A DNA stretch of 64,000 nt from Cryomorphaceae bacterium 1068 (GCA_027214385.1 JAPVXR010000011.1:81654-145653), one strand, 5' to 3'. Positions 8,526-18,166 are shown, numbered from the stretch's first letter. Numbers and translations: made by a program. Notes: generated by a model not told the origin, from the sequence alone.

Positions 8526-9542
8526 TCACAGTACGCGATGCAGATAGCCGATTATTTCCATGCCCCAAGCTACGCCGACGTGAATGATGATACCACCCCA
8601 AATATTGCGGTGATACAGTGCAATGATTCCTAAAATATACCCGCCAAATATGGAAGAGATGGCCTCTGTCATTGGCTTGCCAAAGTGTAAGACGCAATAG
8701 CTTACCACCATGGGATAAACCACATAGGGGCCTAAATACTTGTGCATGCCGAGGATGAGAAATCCCCGAAAAATCAGTTCTGTAGAAATGAAATCGAGGC
8801 CATAAAAGAATTCGTAAACCGCTACTACTTTCCATTCGGGAATGCCATTGTGCAGAGCGAAAACGCTACCGCCGCTTTTGAGGTAGCGGGGGTAATATTC
8901 TTGTAGATCACTGAAGAATCCACCGATGAAAATGAATACCAACGCCACTGCCAGAATACTGAAATAAGGCCGAGGAGTGAACCCTTTGAACTGCAAGCCA
9001 TAAAACTCTGTTTTACCTTTGGGTTCTAAAATGGGGTATAAGACTATTAGTGGTAGTACGACAGCGAGAAGACCTTTTACAGTTGATAGGTTTTTGTAGA
9101 TGAATCTTGATTCAGAGGGGTCCAGTAGATCTTTGACATGAGGCCAGAGATACCATGATCTATCAAAGGCAAGTATCCCAAAACCGATCGAGAAATGAAC
9201 CCAGAATCCCGGCTTTTTGATCCAGTCCTTTTTTAAACCGAAAATAGCCAGCAAGCCAACAGTGATGAGGTAGGGAATGCCTTCATACAAAAACATCCAG
9301 AGCCCTTTTAGCCAAGAGCCCGTGTAAGAATCGATCACCGAATCTTCAAAGTCATACGTGAAATTGAAAGCGACCAGTCCTGCCAAAAGCAAGCTCATAG
9401 AGGTGAGAAAGCCTAGATGGCTGTATTCTCGGGTAAAACGGATGAGTTCTTTGGCGATGGATTTCAAGGAGGGTAAAGCTATAACAAATACTATTTTCTG
9501 CCTGATAAAGGTTTGTTTTTGAGTTCTGCTGACTCCATTCAC
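8526..9542 (-). CDS. CPBP (CAAX/ABI-type) intramembrane protease family protein
   Basis: The 338-residue protein has about eight hydrophobic segments. Its C-terminal part carries the ABI/CPBP signatures: STELIFRGF (motif 1, usually EExxFRG), VLHFGKPMTEAISSIFGG (motif 2) and IIIHVGVAW (motif 3). Family members are membrane metal-dependent or glutamate proteases related to Rce1. Here the first Glu of the EE pair is Thr, so activity is uncertain. The start is uncertain too: the first ~30 residues are polar, and an internal start is possible, though no good one is obvious. It lies upstream of the YwqK-like gene on the same strand. Confidence 0.7.
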   Translation of the reverse strand: MNGVSRTQKQTFIRQKIVFVIALPSLKSIAKELIRFTREYSHLGFLTSMSLLLAGLVAFNFTYDFEDSVIDSYTGSWLKGLWMFLYEGIPYLITVGLLAIFGLKKDWIKKPGFWVHFSIGFGILAFDRSWYLWPHVKDLLDPSESRFIYKNLSTVKGLLAVVLPLIVLYPILEPKGKTEFYGLQFKGFTPRPYFSILAVALVFIFIGGFFSDLQEYYPRYLKSGGSVFALHNGIPEWKVVAVYEFFYGLDFISTELIFRGFLILGMHKYLGPYVVYPMVVSYCVLHFGKPMTEAISSIFGGYILGIIALYHRNIWGGIIIHVGVAWGMEIIGYLHRVL

Positions 9543-9857
9543 TTTGCGCAGTGAATGTTTAAAGCAGCGATAGCTGAAGTGGATCCTTTGAGAGCAAAAT
9601 ACCTAACGACGATAATGAACCAAAGCTTTATGCAGATTTCAGTCCACACTCATTCTTCACATACTTTTGAGGTCATCTGCGCTTTGATCTGCCCGATGTT
9701 TGTTTTGTTTACCGCGAGTGTTGCCACTTATATAGTCAACCTTACCAGTTGTTAACGAATTCTTGGCAAACTCAATACGACTTGCTATTCTTGACCTCAA
9801 ATGAGCACACGGCTTTCCTCAAATTTCAATAACTTGCTTTTGCGAAGACATTGTGAA
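9543..9857. other. 315-bp intergenic region holding LytTR-type box A and promoter
   Basis: The left part (9543-9720) shows no gene, hairpin or repeat that I can support; a short open frame at 9555-9755 lacks any protein-like signature. The right part holds direct repeats at 9724-9756 and the matching -33/-7 elements, and the 5' leader of lipoprotein A1. Confidence 0.6.
9724..9793 (+). promoter_or_regulatory. LytTR-type direct repeat (box A) with promoter of cassette 1
   Basis: Half-sites are CCACTTATATAG at 9724-9735 and CCAGTTGTTAAC at 9745-9756, 21 bp start to start. After a 5-bp gap comes CTTG (9762-9765) as -33 element, 20 bp, then TATTCTTG (9786-9793), one mismatch from TAnnTTTG. The same arrangement recurs at boxes B, C and D. 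Box A is the weakest match to the others. The implied transcription start near 9800 supports translation of lipoprotein A1 from the ATG at 9858 and not from 9801. Confidence 0.6.
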
Positions 9858-11132
9858 ATGCACAGAATACTCAAATATCCGATTGTTCTTTTGACTGTTT
9901 CACTTCTATGGCTTTCTTGTGCAAAAGACGAAGTTGCCCCATCGGAAAATTCTGTTCAGAAAATCAAGGTTTTTCAAGATGAAGAAATATTTGCCGTAAA
10001 TGGAATGGTAGCTGGGGAAGGTTCTATTTTATTGGTTTATACGACTAACGCGGACACTTCCTACCTTAAACTGACAGACAATCAAGGTGTGGAAAAATGG
10101 ACAGTAAATGCATCTTCGAACTTCGGAATTCAAACCACCAATTATTCTGCCGAAGGCTACTTGCGCAAAGTCATCCATGAAAATGGCGTGTTTACATTTT
10201 TCATTCAAAATGGAGACAATAATCTTCGCATCCTTCGAATAGATAAGTCGGGAAGTGTCATTTCCGAAATTGAAAATTTCACAAATGAGAATACATCCTC
10301 ATTCAAGATTTTTGGGGTACAGCTTAATTCAAATGGAAATTATGTTTTGTACGGAAGCATCACTTTGGGTTCTGATAATCGATGCTATTTCGCAGAAATC
10401 ACTCCAGCCGGTGATGTCGTTTTCAGATCTATCTATACTCCTTTCGGCGGAGGTACAAAAGGTTTTTCGGGTCTAGAGGAGATAGATGGGGGCTATTATT
10501 TGGGAGGGTATTTTAGGTCGAATAGTCAAGTCGTATCTAGTTCTATATTTTTAGTCGAATACTCAATTTCGGGCGAATTAGTATCAGAAGAGTTTGTGAA
10601 TACTCCTATCTCTAATAGCGACTTATTTTTGAACCCTTTTCCGGTTGGCAGAGAATTGATTAAAAACTTAAACGGCTCCTTTAGCTATTTAATTAGTTCG
10701 AACGGATCAGATCAAAATTCAGAACCGACGTTAATTTTTAATTTCTCAAATGAGGGTCAATTTCTCGATTCGAATCAAATTGACTTTTTAGAAGAGAACT
10801 ATTTGCCTGGAATCAGTCCTTTTTTTGGTGAAGGGATTATTAAACTACGGGATGGTTCTCATATAGGGGTTGGTAATGCCGATTTTGGAAGCCTGCTTCA
10901 AGACGAAACTCCCGGACTTACGGGATTCAATCCGAATTATAACAACCCGAGATACTCATTTATTTACGAGCTAAACACCACAGGACAAATAGCCAGCTAT
11001 TCCTACCTACAAAGAGAAGTCTTCAATTACATTTCGTGTTTGGATAAAACATCTGATGGTAAGATCGTAGCTGCAGGAACTTCAATGAGCTTTGGAACCA
11101 AACCACAACTTTCAATTCTTTGGCTAAAATGA
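9858..11132 (+). CDS. Lipoprotein A1 of cassette 1 (beta-propeller-like surface lipoprotein)
   Basis: The 424-residue product starts with a lipoprotein signal (VSLLWLSC, Cys near residue 23). The ATG at 9858 is chosen because it puts this signal at the N-terminus; an ATG at 9801 would add 19 unsuitable residues and sits at the predicted transcription start. The mature part has repeats such as EIDGGYYLGGYF and SNGNYVLYGSITLG, the pattern of small-strand beta-propellers. No catalytic motif is seen. It is paralogous to the lipoprotein at 19371-20642 (shared DGxYxxGGY and GREL segments). The stop overlaps the start of lipoprotein B1 in ATGA, which suggests translational coupling. Confidence 0.75.
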   Translation: MHRILKYPIVLLTVSLLWLSCAKDEVAPSENSVQKIKVFQDEEIFAVNGMVAGEGSILLVYTTNADTSYLKLTDNQGVEKWTVNASSNFGIQTTNYSAEGYLRKVIHENGVFTFFIQNGDNNLRILRIDKSGSVISEIENFTNENTSSFKIFGVQLNSNGNYVLYGSITLGSDNRCYFAEITPAGDVVFRSIYTPFGGGTKGFSGLEEIDGGYYLGGYFRSNSQVVSSSIFLVEYSISGELVSEEFVNTPISNSDLFLNPFPVGRELIKNLNGSFSYLISSNGSDQNSEPTLIFNFSNEGQFLDSNQIDFLEENYLPGISPFFGEGIIKLRDGSHIGVGNADFGSLLQDETPGLTGFNPNYNNPRYSFIYELNTTGQIASYSYLQREVFNYISCLDKTSDGKIVAAGTSMSFGTKPQLSILWLK

Positions 11133-12400
11133 GGTTGTTGAAGTACATATGGCTGATTCTTTTAATTTCCTTGTTTTCGTGTTCCAAAGAATCTTCGGAA
11201 GGACCTTCGGATATAAAAAGAATAAAAGTTATTGATACGGATGCATCGTACATATCCAGAAATACTTCCTTCTTGCCAGACGGTTCCACCGTTACTTTAA
11301 CTCTGCCATTGGATGATAGTCAATCCAACGATAGCCTACCGAGTAAACTCTTTCGCTATTCACCTGAAGGTGATTTTATTTGGGAATTGGATCTCCCCGA
11401 ATCACTGAATGAAGGCTGGAAAGTAATAGCATTGGCAGATGGAAATATACTGGTACTGGGATTCTCTGGAGATCTTTTTCCTGAAATGGCCGCCTTGGTG
11501 CTCATAAGTCCTGATGCTCAGGTTTTGGAAGAGGTAACCTTCACAGCGCAAACCAGAATTTTTGAATTTTTGGAGAGCAGGAGAAGTATAGATGGACTTC
11601 AACGACAGAATGCGGAGATAGCCGTAGTTGTGCCCGTTATTCCAGGACAAGGTCAAGATCTGGTGCCTCGGTTACTTCGTTTTACTTCGAGCTTAGAAAT
11701 GATTAGTGATGAGATTTATACTGATATTAATGCGAGCCTAAGTCATCCGGGTTCAGTTTTTCAAATTGGCATTGATGAGGATGATCAGACTCAAATTCAC
11801 CTACACGGAAAGCTATCACCGCCTGATCCCGACATGAATTATTTCGTCATGAATATCACCTTAGATGGAGAGACCATAGAAGAAACCAACAGCTACGTGA
11901 CAAAGGGTAATATCAGAAACTATCCATCAGGGGTTGCGTCATCTGAGTTAAGCCGTTCTATTTGGTGCGCCGCCGGTAACAATGAGGACGCAGGTATTTT
12001 TTCTGCGAACGGTATGGATCTCTTCAGCGTGGGTACTGAAATATCGGTTTTTCAAACGAGTAGCGAAGCCGATAGTCTTGCGGCAACTGTAATCAGTTCG
12101 TTTCCCGGAGGTGGCTACATCAAAACGGTTAAAAGAACCAGAGATGGTGGTTACGTGCTCTTGGGTACATGCAATGTTGTAGGCGATCAAACCTTTCCAT
12201 CTGACTACCGAATTTTATTGGTAAAGTTGAGGTTTGACTTAGCCGTCGAATGGATTCAAAGCCCATCTTTGGGAGTGCCCGCCATAGGAACCGATATCCT
12301 AGAATTAGCTGATGGTTACCTAGTAACATGCACACAATACACTTTTTCAGAAATCAATAAACCCTTCTTGATTCAAACAGATATCATGGGTCAATTTTAA
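11129..12400 (+). CDS. Lipoprotein B1 of cassette 1
   Basis: The 423-residue product has a lipoprotein signal (MRLLKYIWLILLISLFSC, Cys at residue 18). The ATG at 11129 overlaps the A1 stop by 4 bp (ATGA); an in-frame ATG 9 bp further upstream is possible but less suitable. Repeats such as ALADGNILVLGFSG and TRDGGYVLLGTC suggest a beta-propeller. It is clearly paralogous to the lipoprotein at 20639-21958: both share the order DGGY(V/I)xxGTC, (S)DYRxLLVKL, G(T/A)DIxE, GYLVT, NKPF near the C-terminus. The substrate or partner is unknown. The next gene begins 11 bp downstream. Confidence 0.75.
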   Translation: MRLLKYIWLILLISLFSCSKESSEGPSDIKRIKVIDTDASYISRNTSFLPDGSTVTLTLPLDDSQSNDSLPSKLFRYSPEGDFIWELDLPESLNEGWKVIALADGNILVLGFSGDLFPEMAALVLISPDAQVLEEVTFTAQTRIFEFLESRRSIDGLQRQNAEIAVVVPVIPGQGQDLVPRLLRFTSSLEMISDEIYTDINASLSHPGSVFQIGIDEDDQTQIHLHGKLSPPDPDMNYFVMNITLDGETIEETNSYVTKGNIRNYPSGVASSELSRSIWCAAGNNEDAGIFSANGMDLFSVGTEISVFQTSSEADSLAATVISSFPGGGYIKTVKRTRDGGYVLLGTCNVVGDQTFPSDYRILLVKLRFDLAVEWIQSPSLGVPAIGTDILELADGYLVTCTQYTFSEINKPFLIQTDIMGQF

Positions 12401-12411
12401 TAAATCAGAAC

Positions 12412-14127
12412 ATGAAAAATCCACTATTCTACATCACAACAGGCTTTGCAATTATTTTAGCTTTCTCCGTTCAGGGACAAGTAAACTCCTGGTCAGTTTC
12501 TCTGACTTCTCAAGGTGAAGGGTCGGAGAGCATAAATAAAATGGAGACAGATGACTCAGGCAATATTTTCATTTCAGGAAGTTACAGTGGGAGTGAAAAT
12601 GTAATGATTGGTGATGTCCTACTCGAACCCCAAGGTTCGCTTTTCTTGGATTCATTCTTTGGTAAACTGAGTCCATCGGGAGAGCCTCAATGGATTCACC
12701 CCCTCGGCGATCCTGGCACTGTATTTTTAGCAGTGCGTGACTTTACGGTCGATGATGAAGGGTTTTCATATGTCCTGATTTTTGTAGTTCCTTTCGTGGC
12801 GGATCTTCCACTTTCATTTGAATTTGCAGGTCTTACCCTCAATCATTTGCCAGGTGCAGGCGATACGAGCATACTTGTTAAGATCAATCAAGATGGCAAC
12901 GGCATCTGGAGCAAAACGCTCACAGGTGATGCTAGCTCTGTGGCTAACGCAAACTTAACGCTCCTTTCTGATGGCAATATTTTGGTTTCGGGAAACTTTA
13001 TTGGTGAGGCTCAATTTGACGAGATCAGTTTGTTTTCAGACGGAGGTGCTGGTCTGGATCTTTTTGCCGCAAAACTTGACGTAAATGATGATTTCGTTTG
13101 GGCCAATAGGTTTGGCTCTGTTGAGCTAGATCAATTTGTGGTAGCGGAGCCAGCTGATGATGGTGGTTATTTCATGTCAGGGTATTGGTCTGGAGAGGAA
13201 TTTTCCATAGGTGGATTAACGGTGACTAATGACAATCCTGTGATCGGGGGCAATTTTGATAGATGGATAGCCAAACTTGATTTAGACGGAGTAGGTGAAT
13301 GGTTGGTTCGTGAAGCGAGTTTAGGCGATGAAGCTGAGGCTGTTCTAAAAACAACTTCAGATGGGGGGGTTATGGCAGTTTCCTATGCATATGATCCAAT
13401 TGAAATTGGAGATCAGAGTTTTGAAACAGGTGCAATAGCAGCGAGTAAGTACGATGATGGGGGTAATTTGGCTTTTGTAAAAGAACTAATTGCTCCTGAG
13501 GTTGGCGCTAACAGTGAACTTCTATTTCTCGAAGGAGATGGGGATACCTTTTTTCTATCGACGTCGTTTGCCTCCAACACAATAGAAATTGGTGGTGAAG
13601 TTTTTGAGAATCAAGGAGGAGAATCAGGTTCATACGACGGCTTATTACTTGAAATAGACAGCGAAGGAGATGTGACCGATGGTTTTTCTTATGGGGGTGA
13701 TGATCAAGACTATTTCACTCCTGCCGTTTTATTACCTAGTGGTGATTTATTGATTTCGGGAGCCTTTAGTAGTAGTGAAATAACATTAGGTGAGACCACT
13801 CTAGTCAACTCGGGTGAATTCACTTCTGACTTCTTCATAGCCAATCTGTCCTTACCTCTTGGATTATTTGAGAGCTCATTCAATCGCAGCAATCTTTTGA
13901 TCTACCCCAATCCGGCTGTAGACAATATTCAGATTTCGGGTCAACTTCAAAATGGCACGCCTGCTCTAGTTCGCATTTATACGCTAGAAGGTAGATTAAT
14001 CGATGAAATCGTTCGAACTGCGAAGCCAAATAACCTGATAGATGTATCACATTTACAGACAGGTGCTTACCTAATTGAATGGGTTCAAGGAAATGATCAG
14101 TTTGTGGGCAAATTTTTGAAAAACTGA
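12412..14127 (+). CDS. T9SS type A sorting-domain protein C1 of cassette 1
   Basis: The 571-residue product has a signal peptide (ending near residue 22, SVQGQ). Residues about 25-490 contain many repeats of the form DDSGNIFISGSYSG, SDGNILVSGNF and DDGGYFMSGYWSG, as in SBBP-type beta-propellers. The last ~75 residues are a type A sorting domain (LLIYPNPAVDNIQISG, VRIYTLEGRLIDE, GAYLIEW, FVGKFLKN). The protein is expected to be carried to the cell surface by the type IX system. It parallels the gene at 21974-23698 along its whole length. Its neighbours, two lipoproteins with the same repeat style, suggest a surface assembly, which is inference. Confidence 0.85.
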   Translation: MKNPLFYITTGFAIILAFSVQGQVNSWSVSLTSQGEGSESINKMETDDSGNIFISGSYSGSENVMIGDVLLEPQGSLFLDSFFGKLSPSGEPQWIHPLGDPGTVFLAVRDFTVDDEGFSYVLIFVVPFVADLPLSFEFAGLTLNHLPGAGDTSILVKINQDGNGIWSKTLTGDASSVANANLTLLSDGNILVSGNFIGEAQFDEISLFSDGGAGLDLFAAKLDVNDDFVWANRFGSVELDQFVVAEPADDGGYFMSGYWSGEEFSIGGLTVTNDNPVIGGNFDRWIAKLDLDGVGEWLVREASLGDEAEAVLKTTSDGGVMAVSYAYDPIEIGDQSFETGAIAASKYDDGGNLAFVKELIAPEVGANSELLFLEGDGDTFFLSTSFASNTIEIGGEVFENQGGESGSYDGLLLEIDSEGDVTDGFSYGGDDQDYFTPAVLLPSGDLLISGAFSSSEITLGETTLVNSGEFTSDFFIANLSLPLGLFESSFNRSNLLIYPNPAVDNIQISGQLQNGTPALVRIYTLEGRLIDEIVRTAKPNNLIDVSHLQTGAYLIEWVQGNDQFVGKFLKN

Positions 14128-14247
14128 GCCCTGGATCAATGAGAACATCAGGATAAGCTATCACATTGATAAGGACAGTTTAGATTTCTTCATCGGGCTT
14201 TGGTTCCATAGATTTGGATAAGAAAGAGCCATTTTGACTTACAGTTA

Positions 14248-14255
14248 TATATTTG
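14248..14255 (+). promoter_or_regulatory. -7 promoter element of the LytTR regulator gene
   Basis: TATATTTG matches TAnnTTTG perfectly and ends 25 bp before the TTG start codon of the regulator. No LytTR-type direct repeat was found in this intergenic region (14128-14280), so the regulator does not appear to control itself through such boxes. Confidence 0.5.
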
Positions 14256-14280
14256 TTGCTTTTGTCTAAAAGCGAAATAC

Positions 14281-15000
14281 TTGTATAAAGCCGTTATAGT
14301 AGAAGACGATTCATTATCTGCAGAGGCATTTTCAGACCTACTGAAGGGAGGTGAATTCGATATTGAAGTGGCGGCGGTTTTCGATTCGGTATCGAGCGCT
14401 ATCACAGGTATTCGGAATTCAGCTCCAGACTTATTATTTCTCGATATGGAACTAGGCGATGGAAAAGGATTTGACGTCTTGCAGGCCATAGGTGAGATTT
14501 CCTTTGAGGTGATCATTACCACCGCCCATGAAACATATATGTTGGAAGCAATTAAGCACTCTGCGCTGGATTATTTGCTCAAGCCGGTGGAAAAGCAAGA
14601 ATTGAGAGAAGCGTTTCGTCGCTTTGAAAAACGTATTGCTCAAAAGGTTCCTAAAGTTGATCAGCAGTCAGTCAAATCAAATAAACTGGTTATCCCCAAC
14701 CAAGAAGGGCTTATTTTGGTAGAAATTGAAGACATTCTTCGTCTTGAATCGGATGGACCGTACACTACCCTTCATCTTGCAGGTGGACAAAAGAAAGTAT
14801 CGAGTAAGAACCTGGGTTTCTATGAGGAGTCACTAAAACATCATTCCTTTTTTCGGGTCCACCATAGTCACGTTGTGAACTTGAATCACGTGGCCAATTA
14901 CGTGAGAGGAGAAGGAGGCCACGTAGTACTCTCAGACAAAAGTATAGTAGCCGTATCTCGCAGAAAAAAGGAAGATTTCCTCTCGGTACTTGGAGTCTGA
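14281..15000 (+). CDS. LytTR-family response regulator
   Basis: The 239-residue protein has an N-terminal receiver domain (acidic VEDD near residues 7-10, phosphoacceptor D55 in FLDMELGDG, K103-type Lys in LKPVEK) and a C-terminal LytTR DNA-binding domain from about 132 to 236 (ILRLESDGPYTTLHL; FFRVHHSHVVNLNHV). The family binds pairs of ~9-bp direct repeats spaced by one turn-plus of DNA. The start codon is TTG: no ATG or GTG lies in frame before the essential first strand of the receiver. No LytS-type kinase is adjacent, so the activating kinase is unknown; the hybrid kinase at 23994 is a candidate. Four matching direct-repeat sites lie in this window. Confidence 0.9.
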   Translation: MYKAVIVEDDSLSAEAFSDLLKGGEFDIEVAAVFDSVSSAITGIRNSAPDLLFLDMELGDGKGFDVLQAIGEISFEVIITTAHETYMLEAIKHSALDYLLKPVEKQELREAFRRFEKRIAQKVPKVDQQSVKSNKLVIPNQEGLILVEIEDILRLESDGPYTTLHLAGGQKKVSSKNLGFYEESLKHHSFFRVHHSHVVNLNHVANYVRGEGGHVVLSDKSIVAVSRRKKEDFLSVLGV

Positions 15001-15034
15001 ACTGCCTGTGCTAGTGGTGTTTTGCTTCTTCTTT

Positions 15035-15106
15035 CCACTTGTTAAATGAACTTCGCCACTTATTAAGCACAGCATTGTACTAGGGATTTCTTTTCCCATA
15101 CTTGCC
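15035..15106 (+). promoter_or_regulatory. LytTR-type direct repeat (box B) with promoter of the nSTAND operon
   Basis: Half-sites are CCACTTGTTAA at 15035-15045 and CCACTTATTAAG at 15056-15067, 21 bp start to start. ATTG follows at 15074-15077 (6-bp gap) and TACTTG at 15099 (21 bp further). The implied transcription start, near 15112, would lie after the GTG at 15109, which favours the ATG at 15202 as the real start of the downstream gene. Confidence 0.65.
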
Positions 15107-15201
15107 TTGTGGAAACAAGAGATAATACATCGAATGAGCTCTCAGGTAAGGAGAATTCTTTTATTTTGGTGGAAAACCAATCTACCACTCACGCTAATTT
15201 G

Positions 15202-18156
15202 ATGGAAGGGAATTCCAATCCATTTGTCGGTCTTCGAGCTTTCGACCCAAATGAGAGTCAATTGTTTTTCGGAAGGGAAGAACACGTTTCTGATGTCAGA
15301 GCAAAGCTCGAATCCAATCACTTTGTCGCAGTAGTCGGCACTTCTGGAACTGGAAAGAGTTCTTTGATTCGTGCAGGTGTTTTGCCTTCGATAGCTTCCG
15401 AAAACGAGAATGACGAGTCTCCCAATTGGCATATTGTTTCGATGAAGCCAGGGAATGACCCACTTGGAAATCTTTCCAAATCTGTTTCTGGTAAGTTCCA
15501 AAGCTTAGACGAGGATAAAACGCTGACTTTGATCAAGAGGAGTTCCTTGGGGTTGGTTCAGGCCATGCGTGGAATCATGGAATCCAATGAGCGACTCTTA
15601 ATTCTTGTTGATCAATTTGAAGAGGTTTTTCGATTTACTACCGACGCATCTGAAGACGCCATGCAGGTGTACAATCATTTTGTGCAGACTTTGGTCGATA
15701 CGATGCGTCAGCGCGATATTCCGATTTATCTCATTCTAACACTTCGATCTGACTTTTTAGGAGACTGTGTGCGCTTCGCGGGCTTACCCGAAGCCATTAA
15801 TGATGGTCATTATTTAGTTCCGCGAATGCGCGAAGAGCAAATCAAGCGGGTCATTACGGGCCCGATAGCATTAGCCGAAGGTAGAATTTCCCCTCGTGTG
15901 GTGCAGAAAGTGGTTCAGGAGATGGGCAATGACTCCGACCGACTGCCCATTTTGCAGCATGCTTTAATGCGAACTTATGATGTTTGGCAATCTGCAGGAG
16001 TGACGGGTGAACCAATTGATGTGAAACATCTCGACCAAACGGGAGGCATAAATCAAGCATTGTCAACCCATGCCGACGAAGCTTTTAATGAGCTAAGTCA
16101 AGATCAGCAGAAGCTTGCTGCAAAAATATTTAAAGCATTAACCGTGAAGGCGGAAGGAAGTCGTGGGGTGAGAAGACCTATGAGCCTTAGTCAATTAATA
16201 GAAGTGACAGAAGCTTCGAGCGACCATATACTATCGGCTTTAAATCCTTTCAGAAAGTCAGGAAGAAGTTTTGTATCGCCTGGTGAGACGGCCGAAGTAA
16301 ATGACTCGACCATATTCGATATTTCCCACGAAAGCTTAATGCGCGGTTGGAAACGCCTCAAAAACTGGACGGAAGAGGAGATGGATTCTGCTGCACTTTA
16401 TGTGCGCATTTCAGAAGCGGCCGCTTTGCATAAAGAAGGTGCCGCCGCGCTCTGGAGAGATCCCGAATTGCAACTGGCTGAAGATTGGAAAGCGCGCCAA
16501 AAGCCAAATGATGCCTGGGGTTCGCTTTATCATTCAGGGTATTCTGATGCCATGAGTTTTCTGGAAAAAAGTCACGACCGGCAAGCGGCAGAGGTAGCAG
16601 CCAAAAAACGACGCTCACTATTGGTTCGGGCGGCCGTATTGGTTTTTGTAGTGGTGGTTACTAGCCTATCTGCTTGGGCACTTTACCAATCAAATATCGC
16701 TACTGAAAAATCACTGGAAGCTCAGGCAAAAAGTGAGGAGGCATTGAACGAAAAAGCGCGAGCTGAAACGGAAAAAGAGCGTGCAGTAGAAGCTTCTCAA
16801 TTGGCTGAAGAGGCCCAACTCACCGCGGAAGAAGAGGCCGCAAGGGCCGAGCGTCAAGCTAAAATAGCGGCTGAGCAAGAAAGTCTTGCCAGCGAAGAGA
16901 GAAATAAAGCTGAATTGGCCGCAGCTCTGGCAATGACTGAGCGAGAAAAAGCCCTTCAGCAGAAGGAATTGGCCGACCTTAAAACGGTTGAGGCACTTAC
17001 AGAAAAACAAAAAGCTGACTCCGCAAGAGATGAGGCCTACCGTTTGCGCATGATAGCCTTGAGTGAAAACGTGGCATATCAGTCGGCCCAAATTACCGCA
17101 GATCCTGAGTTGGCAGCGCTTCTGGCCATTGAGTCATTTAAACTGGCTCGCGAAAATGGGGGAGACCCTAACAATCCATCCCTTTACGCATCAGCACAAA
17201 GAGCTCTGGAGAATATAGATCGTTCCTACAGTCCTATCAAAAAACAATTAAATACCAGTGTCGTGGCAATGAGTGTTGCTGGATCAAAGGCTGCTGTCAT
17301 AGATAAAGAAGGCTCGTTTACCACCTTCAATGTAAACAATGACTACACTACAATTGTCTCCGAAACGAAGCTCAAGGCAGGAGAGGAGCTCAACTCAGCT
17401 GTCTTCCTTAGTGCTAACCTTTCGTATGCGATCGGTTTACAAAATTTAAACATCAAGACTTCAGAAGGAACTGTTCTCAGCGGACATGAGGGATTTTTGA
17501 GAGGTGCGGCGAAAACGGCTGATGGTGCTCAATTGATCACAGGAGGAAGGGATGGACTCATCAAAGTATGGGACGGGAATTCTGAAGTGTATTCAAACGA
17601 TTTAGGTTCTCGAGTGAGAGACTTGACGAGACTTGGAAACAAAGATGAGTTTCTTATTGCCTTAGAAAGTGGAAAGACATTAAAGTTTAAGCTTAACGAT
17701 AAGAGGAAAATGGATTTTTCTTCTCGGAGTGGCGTTCGCGCTGAAACTCTTTCTTCTTCTACAAGCGGAAACAGAATAGCCATAGGGTACTCTGACGGAA
17801 TTGTTGAACTTCTTTCAAAAAGCGGAGGCCAAATCGCACAAATTCCACATGTAGGAAGCATTAAATTCCTGGAACTAATTGAGGGTGACGACCTCTTGAT
17901 TGTAGGCACCAGTGCAAAAGCGGTTTTCATTTATCAATTGAGCAATCCTACCGCATTGCCTATTGAAGTTAGAGACAATAGACCGATCGAAGCAGTGGCT
18001 TTTTGTCCTGTAAAAAAAGCGATCATCATTGCTACCTCAGACCGTAAACTCAAAGAATACCCCGTTCGAAATCAAGATTGGATCAACCAGCTGGAAAGTT
18101 TGGTGAGTCGCCAATTGACTGCGGCAGAGCGAGAAACTTTTATTGAAAAAGAATAA
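15202..18156 (+). CDS. nSTAND1 NTPase with membrane anchor and WD40-like C-terminus
   Basis: The 984-residue product begins with NPFVGLRAF, typical of nSTAND1 NTPases, followed by FFGREEHV. Walker A is GTSGTGKSS with K52; Walker B is LLILVDQFEEVF with D137. After the STAND helical region comes one transmembrane segment (about 474-494, VRAAVLVFVVVVTSLSAWAL), a long Ala/Glu-rich coiled coil (about 495-615) and a C-terminal beta-propeller (TGGRDGLIKVWDG is a canonical WD40 blade). No effector domain (TIR, caspase, nuclease) is visible. STAND proteins act as ligand-triggered oligomerising switches. An upstream GTG at 15109 would add 31 residues but lies at the predicted transcription start. The gene is followed after 10 bp by an outer-membrane protein gene, probably its partner. 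Confidence 0.85.
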   Translation: MEGNSNPFVGLRAFDPNESQLFFGREEHVSDVRAKLESNHFVAVVGTSGTGKSSLIRAGVLPSIASENENDESPNWHIVSMKPGNDPLGNLSKSVSGKFQSLDEDKTLTLIKRSSLGLVQAMRGIMESNERLLILVDQFEEVFRFTTDASEDAMQVYNHFVQTLVDTMRQRDIPIYLILTLRSDFLGDCVRFAGLPEAINDGHYLVPRMREEQIKRVITGPIALAEGRISPRVVQKVVQEMGNDSDRLPILQHALMRTYDVWQSAGVTGEPIDVKHLDQTGGINQALSTHADEAFNELSQDQQKLAAKIFKALTVKAEGSRGVRRPMSLSQLIEVTEASSDHILSALNPFRKSGRSFVSPGETAEVNDSTIFDISHESLMRGWKRLKNWTEEEMDSAALYVRISEAAALHKEGAAALWRDPELQLAEDWKARQKPNDAWGSLYHSGYSDAMSFLEKSHDRQAAEVAAKKRRSLLVRAAVLVFVVVVTSLSAWALYQSNIATEKSLEAQAKSEEALNEKARAETEKERAVEASQLAEEAQLTAEEEAARAERQAKIAAEQESLASEERNKAELAAALAMTEREKALQQKELADLKTVEALTEKQKADSARDEAYRLRMIALSENVAYQSAQITADPELAALLAIESFKLARENGGDPNNPSLYASAQRALENIDRSYSPIKKQLNTSVVAMSVAGSKAAVIDKEGSFTTFNVNNDYTTIVSETKLKAGEELNSAVFLSANLSYAIGLQNLNIKTSEGTVLSGHEGFLRGAAKTADGAQLITGGRDGLIKVWDGNSEVYSNDLGSRVRDLTRLGNKDEFLIALESGKTLKFKLNDKRKMDFSSRSGVRAETLSSSTSGNRIAIGYSDGIVELLSKSGGQIAQIPHVGSIKFLELIEGDDLLIVGTSAKAVFIYQLSNPTALPIEVRDNRPIEAVAFCPVKKAIIIATSDRKLKEYPVRNQDWINQLESLVSRQLTAAERETFIEKE

Positions 18157-18166
18157 GTAAAACAGC

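Noticed and set aside
9555..9755. 66-codon open frame between the CPBP gene and lipoprotein A1
   Set aside because: No recognisable motif or promoter, and it overlaps the first LytTR half-site; more likely chance.
9801..9857. Upstream ATG for lipoprotein A1
   Set aside because: It would put 19 polar residues before the lipoprotein signal and lies at the predicted transcription start.
15109..15201. GTG start for the nSTAND protein
   Set aside because: It lies 3 bp after the -7 element, before the expected transcription start, and the family normally begins close to the NPFxGLRxF segment; kept as an alternative.
15202..18156. The nSTAND NTPase as an anti-phage (Avs-like) gene
   Set aside because: No effector domain, no defence genes nearby and a membrane anchor in the middle; the context points to envelope signalling, although defence is not excluded.
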